DNA from: Microbacterium hydrocarbonoxydans
GTDB taxonomy: Bacteria > Actinomycetota > Actinomycetes > Actinomycetales > Microbacteriaceae
Assembly: GCF_000956475.1 (NCBI RefSeq)
Contig: NZ_JYJB01000003.1
Coordinates: forward strand, 62,001-126,000
Reading direction: 5' to 3'
DNA: 64,000 nt
Of this stretch, positions 56,448 to 64,000 are shown piece after piece. Each line of letters begins with the position of its first letter. Position 1 is the stretch's first letter. Under the pieces are notes generated by a model, which saw nothing but the letters and a program-made list of their open reading frames with translations, searched no databases and had not been told where the DNA came from. Made by a program: the position numbers and the translations under genes.

Positions 56448-56828
56448 ATGCCCACCGGCAAGGTCAGGTTCTACGACGAAGACAAGGGTTTCGGCTTCAT
56501 CGCCACCGATGACGGTCAGGATGTCTTCCTGCACGCATCAGCCATGCCTGCGGGTACGGCTGTGAAGGCGGGTTCGCGTGTGGAGTTCGGCGTCGCAGAC
56601 GGCAAGCGCGGCCTGCAGGCGCTGTCGGTGCGCGTGCTCGAGGCGCCGCCGAGCCTCGCCAAGGCGAAGCGCAAGCCGGCCGACGATATGGCGATCATCG
56701 TCGAAGATCTCGTGAAGCTTCTCGACGGCATGGGCGCCGATCTGCGCCGCGGCCGTTACCCCTCGTCCGGCCACAGCCGCAAGATCGCGGCCGTTCTGCG
56801 CAAGGTCGCTGATGACCTCGACGCCTGA
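56448..56828 (+). CDS. cspA: Cold-shock protein with C-terminal extension
   Basis: A 126-residue protein. The N-terminal cold-shock domain has RNP1 KGFGFI (13-18) and RNP2 VFLHAS (26-31) and binds single-stranded RNA/DNA. The C-terminal ~60 residues, beyond the normal 67-residue length, are a helical basic extension found in Actinobacteria. TAGGCT at 56391-56396 could be its -10, leaving a ~45-base leader. Overlaps the DUF3027 gene by 17 bp. Confidence 0.92.
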   Translation: MPTGKVRFYDEDKGFGFIATDDGQDVFLHASAMPAGTAVKAGSRVEFGVADGKRGLQALSVRVLEAPPSLAKAKRKPADDMAIIVEDLVKLLDGMGADLRRGRYPSSGHSRKIAAVLRKVADDLDA

Positions 56829-57549
56829 GGCAGACCAGCGTCTCCTCGACGCACATGATCTCGCGCTGAACGCGCTGCGCGAGATCACACCGGCGTCGAC
56901 AGTCGGCCCCGCGGCCGGATATCTCGTCGAAGACGACGGCTCCGTGTCTCTGCGCTTCGCGAACCGCCTCCCCGGCTATCCGGGCTGGTACTGGACCGTC
57001 ACGGTGGCTCGCGTCGATGACGAGGAGCCCACCGTGCTCGAGGTGGAGCTGCTCCCCGGCGACGGTGCGCTGCTGGCACCCGAGTGGGTGCCGTGGGCCG
57101 AGCGTCTGGCCGAGTACCGCGCACATCAGGTGGAGCTCGCCGAGCAGGCGGCGGCAGCGGCGGCGGATGAGCTCGACGTGCTCGCGGCCGCCGAGGCTGA
57201 GGGCCTGGACGACGTGCTCGACGACGATGACGACGACGATGATGACGAGGACGTGCTCGACGGCGACGAGCCGCGCGCTCTGCACGCCGGTGATCTCGAC
57301 GGGGTCGACATCGATGAGCTCGACGACTCGGTCGTCCTCGACGACGAGTCGGACGATGATGACGATGACGAGTCGGACGATGATGACGATGACGAGTCTG
57401 ACGAGGGCTTCGACGACGACGAGTCTGACGAGGGCTTCGACGACGACCTCGCCGATGACTCCGATGGCGATGGCGGCGCAGTCGACGATCAGCCCGTCGA
57501 CTCCGAATCAGAGGCCGCGGCCGAGACGGGCTCCGACGACGAGGAGTGA
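56812..57549 (+). CDS. DUF3027 protein with highly acidic repeat tail
   Basis: A 245-residue protein. Residues 1-115 are the DUF3027 domain (RLPGYPGWYWTVTVARVDDE, then LLPGDGALLAPEWVPWAERL). Residues ~120-245 are almost only Asp, Glu, Ser and Gly. The tail is built partly from DNA repeats: a 24-bp unit twice (57346-57393) and a 27-bp unit twice (57394-57447). Always next to cspA in relatives. The acidic tail could mimic nucleic acid or bind a basic partner. Confidence 0.88.
   Translation: MTSTPEADQRLLDAHDLALNALREITPASTVGPAAGYLVEDDGSVSLRFANRLPGYPGWYWTVTVARVDDEEPTVLEVELLPGDGALLAPEWVPWAERLAEYRAHQVELAEQAAAAAADELDVLAAAEAEGLDDVLDDDDDDDDDEDVLDGDEPRALHAGDLDGVDIDELDDSVVLDDESDDDDDDESDDDDDDESDEGFDDDESDEGFDDDLADDSDGDGGAVDDQPVDSESEAAAETGSDDEE
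57346..57447 (+). repeat. In-frame coding tandem repeats (24 bp x2, 27 bp x2)
   Basis: Two perfect 24-bp units (57346-57369, 57370-57393) encode ESDDDDDD; two perfect 27-bp units (57394-57420, 57421-57447) encode ESDEGFDDD. All are multiples of three, so copy-number change would alter tail length without a frameshift. Confidence 0.93.
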
Positions 57550-57634
57550 GCCCTCGTTCGTCAGGTGACAGCGAGCAGGCCCATCGCTGCGGCGTCCCGA
57601 GGCGCACGGAGGCGCCCCGGGATCCGCTCGTGGC

Positions 57635-58756
<1,122 letters not shown>

Positions 58757-58815
58757 CTATGTTGCGCGACCCGCGCCGTTTCGCCGCGTGACGCGCCGAC
58801 ATCGTCGCAGGAATG

Positions 58816-58829
58816 TAGGCTTGCCTAAG
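58816..58829 (+). promoter_or_regulatory. IdeR/DtxR-type box at the ideR promoter
   Basis: TAGGC-TT-GCCTA (58816-58827) is a perfect short palindrome that matches the core of the DtxR/IdeR box (TTAGGTTAGGCTAACCTAA) in its TAGGC and GCCTAA parts. It includes the hexamer TAGGCT, a likely -10, so bound repressor would block the promoter. Autoregulation is inferred. Confidence 0.6.
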
Positions 58830-58846
58830 AAGACCCGGAGGGCCAG

Positions 58847-59548
58847 ATGACGGACTTGATCGACACCACGGAGATGTACCTCCGCACAATCCTCGAACTC
58901 GAGGAGGAGAACATCGTGCCGCTGCGCGCGCGCATCTCCGAGCGACTCGGACACTCGGGTCCGACGGTGTCGCAGACCGTGGGGCGGATGGAGCGCGACG
59001 GCCTCGTCGTCGTGTCCGAAGATCGCACGCTCGAGCTCACCGACGCCGGTAGGCGCAAGGCGGTCGACGTGATGCGCAAGCACCGTCTCGCCGAGCGCCT
59101 GCTCTCCGATGTGATCGGCCTCGACTGGGCGTATGTGCACGAAGAGGCATGCCGCTGGGAGCACGTGATGAGCGAGCAGGTCGAACGACGGCTCGTGGAG
59201 CTCCTCGGCCACCCGACGGAGTCGCCCTACGGCAACCCGATCCCGGGTCTCGATCAGCTCGGCGATCTCCCCGTGCGCACCTTCGACGAAGGCGTCATCG
59301 GCCTCGTGCAGAAGCTGACCGCCGCGGGAGAGCCCATCGAGGGCACCGTGCGTCGTCTCGCCGAGCCTGCTCAGGTCGATCCCGAGCTGCTGGAGCAGCT
59401 GCGCGATGCGGGCGTGGTGCCCGGAGCGAAGGGCGACTACCGCTTCAACGAGGGCTATGTCCTGATCCAGATGGACGGCAAAGACGAGGGGCTCGAGCTC
59501 CCGGTTGAGCTCGCCTCGCACATCTTCCTCGTCGGCGAACCCGTCTGA
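58847..59548 (+). CDS. ideR: Iron-dependent repressor IdeR/DtxR
   Basis: A 233-residue metal-dependent regulator. All DtxR metal ligands are in register: Met10, Cys102, Glu105 and His106 for the primary site; His79, Glu83 and His98 for the ancillary site. The helix-turn-helix SGPTVSQTVGRMERDGLV is canonical, and the SH3-like domain is at the C-terminus. Full Cys102 conservation favours iron (IdeR) over manganese (MntR). GGAGGG precedes ATG 58847. Confidence 0.95.
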   Translation: MTDLIDTTEMYLRTILELEEENIVPLRARISERLGHSGPTVSQTVGRMERDGLVVVSEDRTLELTDAGRRKAVDVMRKHRLAERLLSDVIGLDWAYVHEEACRWEHVMSEQVERRLVELLGHPTESPYGNPIPGLDQLGDLPVRTFDEGVIGLVQKLTAAGEPIEGTVRRLAEPAQVDPELLEQLRDAGVVPGAKGDYRFNEGYVLIQMDGKDEGLELPVELASHIFLVGEPV

Positions 59549-59809
59549 CGCCCGATCGCGGCTCGCACCCCGAACCTGCTCCCCGGGGATTAACAGCTTT
59601 ACAGGGTGACACGATCGTTATCTTCCGGTAACCTCGGACAGGTCGCCAGCGAAGAAGCCCGCTGGTGGTTACCCGCGATGGTCGCCTTTCAGGCTCGTCG
59701 TCTTCGCGGTGAAATCGCACAAAGTACCCCGAGTTACATACGTGCCACGAGAAGCAGAGTGCCGACGAGCCAGCGCTACCCGAGCGTGCAGGCCCTGGAG
59801 GACATAGTT
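59549..59809 (+). ncRNA. Structured leader of the M23 peptidase gene, possible riboswitch
   Basis: Competing stems are visible. GTTATC (59617-59622) pairs with GGTAAC (59627-59632) around TTCC. Alternatively GGTAACC (59627-59633) pairs with GGTTACC (59667-59673), enclosing CCAGCG (59646-59651) with CGCTGG (59660-59665). Cell-wall hydrolase genes of Actinobacteria often have c-di-AMP (ydaO/yuaA) riboswitches, and CGTTATCTTCCGGTAAC is reminiscent of one, but I cannot confirm the full consensus. The 5' end of the RNA is not determined. Confidence 0.4.
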
Positions 59810-60619
59810 TTGGCCGCAGACATCGAACCGCCCGCGAAGACAACCGAAGACCGCGCACTCGCCCGTCGCACGGGTGCAGCCAAGCCGGCACGCAACGTCA
59901 TGAAGCCGCTCCGTTCGGTCGCGATCTTCGGCGCAGTGGGTGCTCTCGTCGCCGCCATCGCGCTTCCCGCTTACGCCTCGTCGAAGCCTGCAGAAGAGGC
60001 GACGACCCTGCAGCAGCTCGCCGCGGTCGATGCTCAGTCGCTCATCGTCGCATCCGAGGCGACCGCCGCCCCGCTCGTGCATGGCGCCTTCACGGCGACC
60101 ACCCCCGAAGAGATCGAGAAGAAGAAGGCCGAAGAGGCCGCCGCAGCTCGTGCAGCGGCCGCGGCATCCACCGCCTCGTCCTCGGGCTTCGATATCAGCA
60201 AGTACGCTCTCGTCTCGCCCGGTTCCGGTGAGGTGCGCTATCCGCTCCCGCAGGGCTCTTACAACGTGAGCCGCACCCTCGGCAGCGGTCACAACGGCGC
60301 CGACATGGTCTGCCCGGCGCTGACCCCGATCTACGCGGCTGCGGCCGGCGTGGTCCGCGTCTCCTCCGAGAGCTACTACGGCTACGGCGTCGGCGTCGTG
60401 ATCGACAGTGTCGTGGGCGGTCAGCGCGTCTCGACCACCTACGGCCACATGACCTACGGCACTCGCCAGGTCGAGGTGGGCCAGACGGTCGAGGCGGGGC
60501 AGCTCATCGGGCTCGTCGGCAGCACGGGGCACTCGACCGCCAACCACCTCCACTTCGAGGTGAAGATCAACGGCACCCTGGTCGAGCCGATCGGCTGGCT
60601 CGCCGCCAACGCCGGCTGA
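59810..60619 (+). CDS. M23 family metallopeptidase (cell-wall hydrolase)
   Basis: A 269-residue peptidoglycan endopeptidase. A transmembrane or signal segment lies at 35-55, then an Ala/Glu/Lys helical linker, then the LytM/M23 domain with His161 and Asp165 in GHNGADM and HLH (246-248), the zinc-ligand motifs. I chose TTG 59810, eight bases after GGAGG (59797-59801). Upstream in-frame GTGs at 59606 and 59759 lie in the structured leader; ATG 59900 is an alternative giving a classic signal peptide. Start is therefore uncertain. Confidence 0.8.
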   Translation: MAADIEPPAKTTEDRALARRTGAAKPARNVMKPLRSVAIFGAVGALVAAIALPAYASSKPAEEATTLQQLAAVDAQSLIVASEATAAPLVHGAFTATTPEEIEKKKAEEAAAARAAAAASTASSSGFDISKYALVSPGSGEVRYPLPQGSYNVSRTLGSGHNGADMVCPALTPIYAAAAGVVRVSSESYYGYGVGVVIDSVVGGQRVSTTYGHMTYGTRQVEVGQTVEAGQLIGLVGSTGHSTANHLHFEVKINGTLVEPIGWLAANAG

Positions 60620-60640
60620 TAGCCGTCATCCGTCATTGAC

Positions 60641-60654
60641 ACGCCTTCGGGCGT
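60641..60654 (+). terminator. UUCG-capped hairpin after the M23 gene
   Basis: ACGCC (60641-60645) and GGCGT (60650-60654) around TTCG, 22 bp after the stop. No T-run follows. Probably a terminator or 3' stabiliser. Confidence 0.55.
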
Positions 60655-60728
60655 TCACTCGGAGTTTCGCCCAGTCCTCAGGGGAATGGGTTAGCCTGTT
60701 CCCGTTGTCGCACTGACGGGAGAGGCTG

Positions 60729-60839
60729 ATGGAACAGATACCGAGCATCCGCACCATGGATGCCCTCGGTCGTCACGTCCTTCAGCATCGGCCGCAGGGA
60801 CGCCACGGTGCTGCCGTGCGCAGAAGGCGCTGTCTGTAA
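60729..60839 (+). CDS. 36-codon leader ORF ending in a terminator loop
   Basis: ATG 60729 has GGGAG six bases upstream. The peptide is 36 residues, with IRTMDALGRHVLQHRPQGRH in the middle and RRRRCL at the end. The last codons include the rare AGA and AGG side by side, and the TAA stop lies exactly in the loop of the terminator hairpin. A ribosome finishing this ORF would cover the left arm of the hairpin. It may be a leader peptide of an attenuator, or a small protein; whether it is translated is unproven. Confidence 0.5.
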   Translation: MEQIPSIRTMDALGRHVLQHRPQGRHGAAVRRRRCL

Positions 60840-60855
60840 AGACAGCGCCTTTTTT
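60824..60855 (+). terminator. Intrinsic terminator/attenuator overlapping the leader ORF
   Basis: A perfect 12-bp stem (60824-60835 with 60840-60851), a GTAA loop and a T-run to 60855. It is a textbook rho-independent terminator. Its left arm is coding sequence of the 36-codon ORF. Confidence 0.93.
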
Positions 60856-60942
60856 CGTCCCCGCGTCCGCTCTGCCGGCTGCGCGGCCTCGTGTGAGTCG
60901 AGAGTGCCGGGAAGCCGTCCCGGCGGATCGAGAGGATGACGA

Positions 60943-61440
60943 ATGCGCACACTGGTCCTGAACGCCGGATACGAACCGCTCGCGATCGTGTCTTTCAAGA
61001 GAGCCCTGGTCCTGGTCATGAATGACAAGGCGACGGTGATCGAGCGGGTCGAAGACGATCCCGTCTGGGGAAGCCATGGCGTCTACGACCGGCCCGCGGT
61101 GATCATCCTCTCCAGATACGTGCGAGTCCCGCTCAGCCGGCGGGTCCCTGTCACCAGGCGCGGGGTGCTGCGCCGCGACAACCACCGTTGCGGCTACTGC
61201 GGCAAGGCGGCCTCGACGATCGACCATGTGCTGCCGCGATCGCGCGGGGGAGCGGACTCCTGGGAGAACCTGGTCGCCTGCTGCCTGCGCTGCAACAACA
61301 TCAAGAGCAATCGCACCCCGCAGGAGATGCACTGGGAGCTGCGGTTCACGCCGCGCCCCCCGCACGGGACGTCGTGGACGGTGCGGGGGAGCGAGCGCAG
61401 CGATCCGCGGTGGGAGCCGTATCTCGCTCTCGCGGCGTGA
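60943..61440 (+). CDS. HNH endonuclease family protein
   Basis: A 165-residue protein common in Actinobacteria. Residues 1-60 form a conserved N-terminal region (LVLNAGYEPLAIVSFKRALV). The HNH site follows: zinc knuckle Cys83-x2-Cys86, Asp94-His95 in IDHVLPRSRGG, Asn109 in WENLVACC, and the second knuckle ending Cys117-Asn118. Cellular role unknown; related proteins are widespread, single-copy and not clearly linked to defence. Possible control by the upstream attenuator. Confidence 0.9.
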   Translation: MRTLVLNAGYEPLAIVSFKRALVLVMNDKATVIERVEDDPVWGSHGVYDRPAVIILSRYVRVPLSRRVPVTRRGVLRRDNHRCGYCGKAASTIDHVLPRSRGGADSWENLVACCLRCNNIKSNRTPQEMHWELRFTPRPPHGTSWTVRGSERSDPRWEPYLALAA

Positions 61441-61449
61441 GCCGAATTC

Positions 61450-61932
61450 TCAGCGCAGGGCGATGTCGAGTACCAGCTTCAAGACGATTCCGATCGCGCC
61501 CAGCACGATGCCGCCGATCGCCATGCCCGTGTACGCGCTGTTGAATCCGGCACCCGAGTTCTTTGCCGCGTTGTTCATGCGGATGGCTGTCACGCCCGTG
61601 CCGATGCCCACGATTCCGGCGATGTAGGGGATCAGGAAGATCGAGACGATCCCGGCGACGAGCGAGATGATGCTGGACGTCTTCGCCGAGTTCTTCGCCG
61701 CGGGAGGCGTCGACTGCGGGCCGGCCACCGGCGCGCCGGGGTACGCAGCGCCCGGGTACTGCGGCGGCTGCGCCGCGGGCGGCTGAACTCCTGGAGTCAG
61801 CGGCGGCTGCGCGGCCGGCGGCTGGTATGCGGGCGGCGCATCCTGCGGCGCCGGTACGGGTGGCATGACGGGTTCGCCGGCAGGCGGCGGGGCGTAGGGG
61901 TTGTGGTCTTCCGGCCTCGACGGATCAGTCAT
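61450..61932 (-). CDS. Pro-rich DUF4190-like membrane protein
   Basis: A 160-residue protein. Residues 1-85 are disordered and rich in Pro, Ala and Gln (repeated QPPAAQPP). Two transmembrane helices follow (about 92-115 and 132-155), resembling the DUF4190 arrangement. I chose ATG 61932, with AGGAGG upstream. Such proteins are typical actinobacterial envelope proteins without known function. Confidence 0.8.
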   Translation of the reverse strand: MTDPSRPEDHNPYAPPPAGEPVMPPVPAPQDAPPAYQPPAAQPPLTPGVQPPAAQPPQYPGAAYPGAPVAGPQSTPPAAKNSAKTSSIISLVAGIVSIFLIPYIAGIVGIGTGVTAIRMNNAAKNSGAGFNSAYTGMAIGGIVLGAIGIVLKLVLDIALR

Positions 61933-62056
61933 CGTCGTCCTCCTGGTCATCGTCGGAACAGCGGATGCCGCCGACGAACCCGAAGATACCGGATGCTGCG
62001 GAGCGAGCCCAGGGTGGCCGCGGAACGTCGTCGGGATTCCTCTAAGCTTGTCGCAG

Positions 62057-62130
62057 GCCCTCGTAGCTCAGCAGGATAGAGCAGCCCTCTCCTAAAGGGC
62101 AGGTCGCAGGTTCGAATCCTGTCGAGGGCA
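62057..62130 (+). tRNA. tRNA-Arg (anticodon CCU)
   Basis: Acceptor GCCCTCG with CGAGGGC, anticodon stem GCCCT/AGGGC with loop CTCCTAA (anticodon CCT), T-arm GCAGG-TTCGAAT-CCTGT. The discriminator is A62130 and CCA is not encoded. TAAGCT (62043-62048) is the -10. It reads the rare AGG codon. Confidence 0.97.
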
Positions 62131-62131
62131 C

Positions 62132-62178
62132 GACGTCCCGGTTGGGGGCCGCCGAAGGCCGCCCCCAACCGGGACGTC
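62132..62178. terminator. Long palindrome after tRNA-Arg
   Basis: Perfect 18-bp arms (62132-62149 and 62161-62178) enclose CGCCGAAGGCC, which can itself pair GCC/GGC. Begins 2 bases after the tRNA. Likely tRNA terminator. Confidence 0.88.
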
Positions 62179-62290
62179 TAGTCTCCCTCGACAGCGGGGC
62201 CCCATCGGCCGGAGGCTCCGCACGCCGCCCTCTGCTCCCACCGTTCCCCGCCTCGCGATCAAGCGGCGTGTGGAGTGGCCGATGGCGACG

Positions 62291-62330
62291 CGAGGGCACG
62301 ACGTCCCAGTGGGGGCCGCCGAAGGCGCCC
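62291..62330 (+). repeat. Partial duplicate of the tRNA-Arg 3' end and following palindrome
   Basis: Starting at 62291 the sequence repeats 62123 onward: CGAGGGCACGACGTCCC is identical for 17 bases, then GGGGGCCGCCGAAGG recurs after a 1-base deletion and a substitution. The 168-bp distance places it downstream of the tRNA in direct orientation, like the attachment-site repeats left by tRNA-targeting integrative elements. Confidence 0.85.
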
Positions 62331-62344
62331 CTGCTCTCACCCCT

Positions 62345-64000
62345 CTAAGCGCCCGCCCGCCCACTCGCGCCCATCACCGCCGCGAAGCTCGCCTCCAGCA
62401 CCGACCGCGCCCGCCCCGCGGCCCATCGCACGTCGGCCCCGCGCCGGTACTCCACCAGCGAGAGCGCGTCGCTGTCGGCGCCGGTGCCGACACTCGTCTG
62501 GTGCAGCGAGAGCACCTCGATCCCGATCCCTGCGGCCTCGAGCGCCGACACCAGGCTCTCGACGGGGCCGACCGCTGAGGTCCGGTGCGAGCGTTCTTCG
62601 CCGCCGATCCGCAGCGCGATCTCCGTCTGCTCGCCATCGAGGCGGTAGCGCACGAGCTCGGGCTCCGAAGGCTCGCGCAGCAGATAGCTCGCCTCGAACA
62701 GCGTCCACAGCTCGCCGGCCGTCAGCTCGTCGCCGACGGCATCCGCGTGCTCCTGTACCCGATGGGCGAAGTCGATCTGCAGTCGTCGGGGCAGCTCGAC
62801 ACCGAACTCGGTCTCGAGAAGGTAGGCGATCCCGCCTTTGCCCGACTGCGAGTTCACGCGGATGACCGCCTCATAGCCGCGCCCGAGATCCGCGGGGTCG
62901 ATCGGCAGGTACGGCACTCGCCAGGCCAGATCGCGTTCGTCCACGCCCTCGGCCGCTGCGCGTGCCCTGTGCTCGGCGAAGCCCTTGCGGATCGCATCCT
63001 GGTGGGTGCCGCTGAAGGCGGTGTGCACGAGGTCGCCGACGTAGGGGTGCCGCGGATGCACCTCGATGCCGTTGCAGAACTCGACGGTGCGGCGGATCTC
63101 GTCGATGTCCGAGAAGTCGATCATGGGATCGATGCCCTGCGCATGCAGATTGAGAGCCAGGGTCGCGATGTCGACGTTGCCGGTGCGCTCGCCGTTTCCG
63201 AAGATGCAGCCCTCGACGCGCTGCGCTCCCGCCAGCACCGCCAATTCGGCACACGCGATGCCGGTGCCGCGGTCGTTGTGCGGATGCACGGACAGGATCA
63301 CGCCGTCGCGGCGGGCCAGGTTGCGGTGCATGTACTCGATCTGATCGGCGTAGACGTTGGGCGTCGCGATCTCGACCGTGGCGGGCAGGTTCAGGATGAC
63401 GGGGCGGGCGGGCTCCGCATCCCACAGCTCGGTCATCGCATCGCAGACGTCGAGCGCGTAGTCGGGTTCGGTGAGGTTGAAGACCTCGGGCGAGAACTCG
63501 AAGCGCACGTTCGGTCTGTCGCCGGCCAGGGCGAGTACGTCCTGACCCGCGGTGACGATCAGCTCCTTCAGCTCCTGCCTCGTGCGGCCGAGCACGACGT
63601 CCCGCCACGTCGGCGCGGTCGCGGTGTACACGTGGATGACGACGGGATTGCGGATGCCCTCGATCGAGGCGACCGTGCGTTCGATGAGGTCACGCCGCGC
63701 AGCCGTGAACACGACGATCGTCACATCTTCCGGGGCGAGGTCGCCCCGGGCGATGAGGCGGACGAAATCGAAGTCTGTCTGCGATGCGGAGGGATACCCG
63801 ACCTCGATCTCCTTGTATCCCATCGCGATCATGAGCTCGAAGAAGCGTCGCTTCCTGGCGGGATCCATCGGCTCCGCGAGCGCCTGGTTCCCGTCTCGGA
63901 GGTCGACCGGCACCCACAGGGGCGCTTGCGTCAGACGGCGCGAGGGCCAGAGGCGGTCGGTGAGGGGGAGCGGCACGCGTTCGTGGGCGGAGAGGTAGCG
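62345..64000 (-). CDS. leuA: 2-isopropylmalate synthase (N-terminus beyond the window)
   Basis: The first committed step of leucine synthesis: acetyl-CoA plus 2-oxoisovalerate. The frame is open through 64000, so the true start lies outside; 551 residues are visible. [15 protein letters not shown] is the catalytic DRDG-type start of the HMGL barrel; [36 protein letters not shown] and [14 protein letters not shown] are diagnostic. The C-terminal ~120 residues are the leucine-binding regulatory domain ([20 protein letters not shown]). Actinobacterial long type. No other leu gene is near. Confidence 0.95.
   Translation of the reverse strand, partial: RYLSAHERVPLPLTDRLWPSRRLTQAPLWVPVDLRDGNQALAEPMDPARKRRFFELMIAMGYKEIEVGYPSASQTDFDFVRLIARGDLAPEDVTIVVFTAARRDLIERTVASIEGIRNPVVIHVYTATAPTWRDVVLGRTRQELKELIVTAGQDVLALAGDRPNVRFEFSPEVFNLTEPDYALDVCDAMTELWDAEPARPVILNLPATVEIATPNVYADQIEYMHRNLARRDGVILSVHPHNDRGTGIACAELAVLAGAQRVEGCIFGNGERTGNVDIATLALNLHAQGIDPMIDFSDIDEIRRTVEFCNGIEVHPRHPYVGDLVHTAFSGTHQDAIRKGFAEHRARAAAEGVDERDLAWRVPYLPIDPADLGRGYEAVIRVNSQSGKGGIAYLLETEFGVELPRRLQIDFAHRVQEHADAVGDELTAGELWTLFEASYLLREPSEPELVRYRLDGEQTEIALRIGGEERSHRTSAVGPVESLVSALEAAGIGIEVLSLHQTSVGTGADSDALSLVEYRRGADVRWAAGRARSVLEASFAAVMGASGRAGA

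Larger units (their letters stand above)
60692..60942 (+). promoter_or_regulatory. Promoter, leader ORF and terminator upstream of the HNH gene
   Basis: The 323-base gap 60620-60942 is not empty. A -10-like TAGCCT is at 60692-60697, flanked by GGGAA (60682-60686) and TTCCC (60699-60703), an operator-like inverted repeat. The leader ORF (60729-60839) and its terminator (60824-60855) follow. The last ~85 bases carry no feature I recognise except GAGAGG before ATG 60943. Confidence 0.55.
61933..62344. other. Intergenic stretch with tRNA-Arg, palindrome and duplicated segment
   Basis: This ~410-base region holds tRNA-Arg(CCU), the palindrome at 62132-62178 and a partial second copy of the tRNA 3' end plus palindrome from 62291. 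Minus-strand open frames here read through the tRNA antisense and are not genes. Nothing else is recognisable between 62179 and 62290. Confidence 0.6.

Noticed and set aside
59606..59809. Longer M23 peptidase N-terminus starting at GTG 59606
   Set aside because: It would translate the structured leader, gives an unlikely N-terminus and lacks a ribosome site; TTG 59810 has GGAGG at ideal spacing.
61947..62364. Small minus-strand open frames around tRNA-Arg
   Set aside because: They read the antisense of the tRNA (ending in segments such as SCPRQDSNLRP), a well-known false-gene pattern.

Overview
This 64 kb window is chromosomal DNA from a high-GC Gram-positive bacterium, most likely Microbacterium or a close member of the Microbacteriaceae. 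The evidence is the G/C-ending codon use, the gene order (lpqE-like / carD / ispDF / cysS / rlmB, as in the mycobacterial Rv3584-Rv3579c block, but with ispD and ispF fused), GlnR, SenX3-RegX3, IdeR, XPB with its helicase-associated partner, DUF3027, DUF3263, DUF4032, an MsiK-type sugar ATPase and a lone GroEL. I see no rRNA, transposase, prophage or CRISPR array. The species is inference.

Layout. 1-2.8 kb: end of a SigK-like sigma factor, its RskA-type anti-sigma factor, a conserved hypothetical and aminodeoxychorismate lyase behind a structured intergenic region. 2.8-4.3 kb: an accessory-looking patch in which two 82-bp palindromes flank an AbiEi/DUF559 protein. 4.3-19.1 kb: a phosphate island with pstSCAB, a MutT1-like two-domain hydrolase, polyphosphate kinase, a GlnR-like regulator, nitrobindin, YgfZ, phosphoglycerate mutase, phoU and senX3-regX3. 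PHO-box-like repeats lie before pstS and between phoU and senX3. 19.2-25.4 kb: lpqE-like, carD, ispDF, an SDR, cysS, rlmB and a second SDR. 25.4-30.2 kb: an AraC regulator upstream of three overlapping oxidoreductase genes, then a TetR/membrane-protein pair. 30.2-34 kb: DUF4032, msiK, a DsbA-like protein without its CXXC, and tRNA-Thr(UGU). 34-40.8 kb: an aldo/keto reductase, a four-gene ABC exporter/two-component operon, YjbR, an SRAP peptidase and a DUF606 permease. 40.9-46.4 kb: a DHA2 drug exporter with two MarR regulators, a nitroreductase, msrB, DUF2332, DUF3263 and a LytR_C protein. 46.4-52.7 kb: groEL with two CIRCE operators, an orphan WXG100 protein, a second OmpR/histidine-kinase pair and a TetR/epoxide-hydrolase-like divergon. 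52.7-64 kb: XPB and its partner, a long cold-shock protein, DUF3027, serC, ideR, an M23 peptidase with a structured leader, a 36-codon ORF that ends inside a terminator, an HNH nuclease, tRNA-Arg(CCU) with a duplicated 3' end, and leuA running off the window.

Two themes stand out. First, transcription starts: at 21 genes a TANNNT-like -10 hexamer sits 6-7 bases before the start codon, which predicts widespread leaderless mRNAs. Operon-internal genes instead carry Shine-Dalgarno sequences or ATGA overlaps. Second, control elements are unusually readable: PHO boxes, CIRCE, MarR and TetR inverted repeats, an IdeR-type box, long palindromic terminators and three candidate structured leaders. No single region is a clearly new system. 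The best leads are the leader ORF fused to a terminator (60.7 kb), the switch-like RNA before pabC (1.8 kb), the palindrome-flanked AbiEi/DUF559 locus and the M23 leader.
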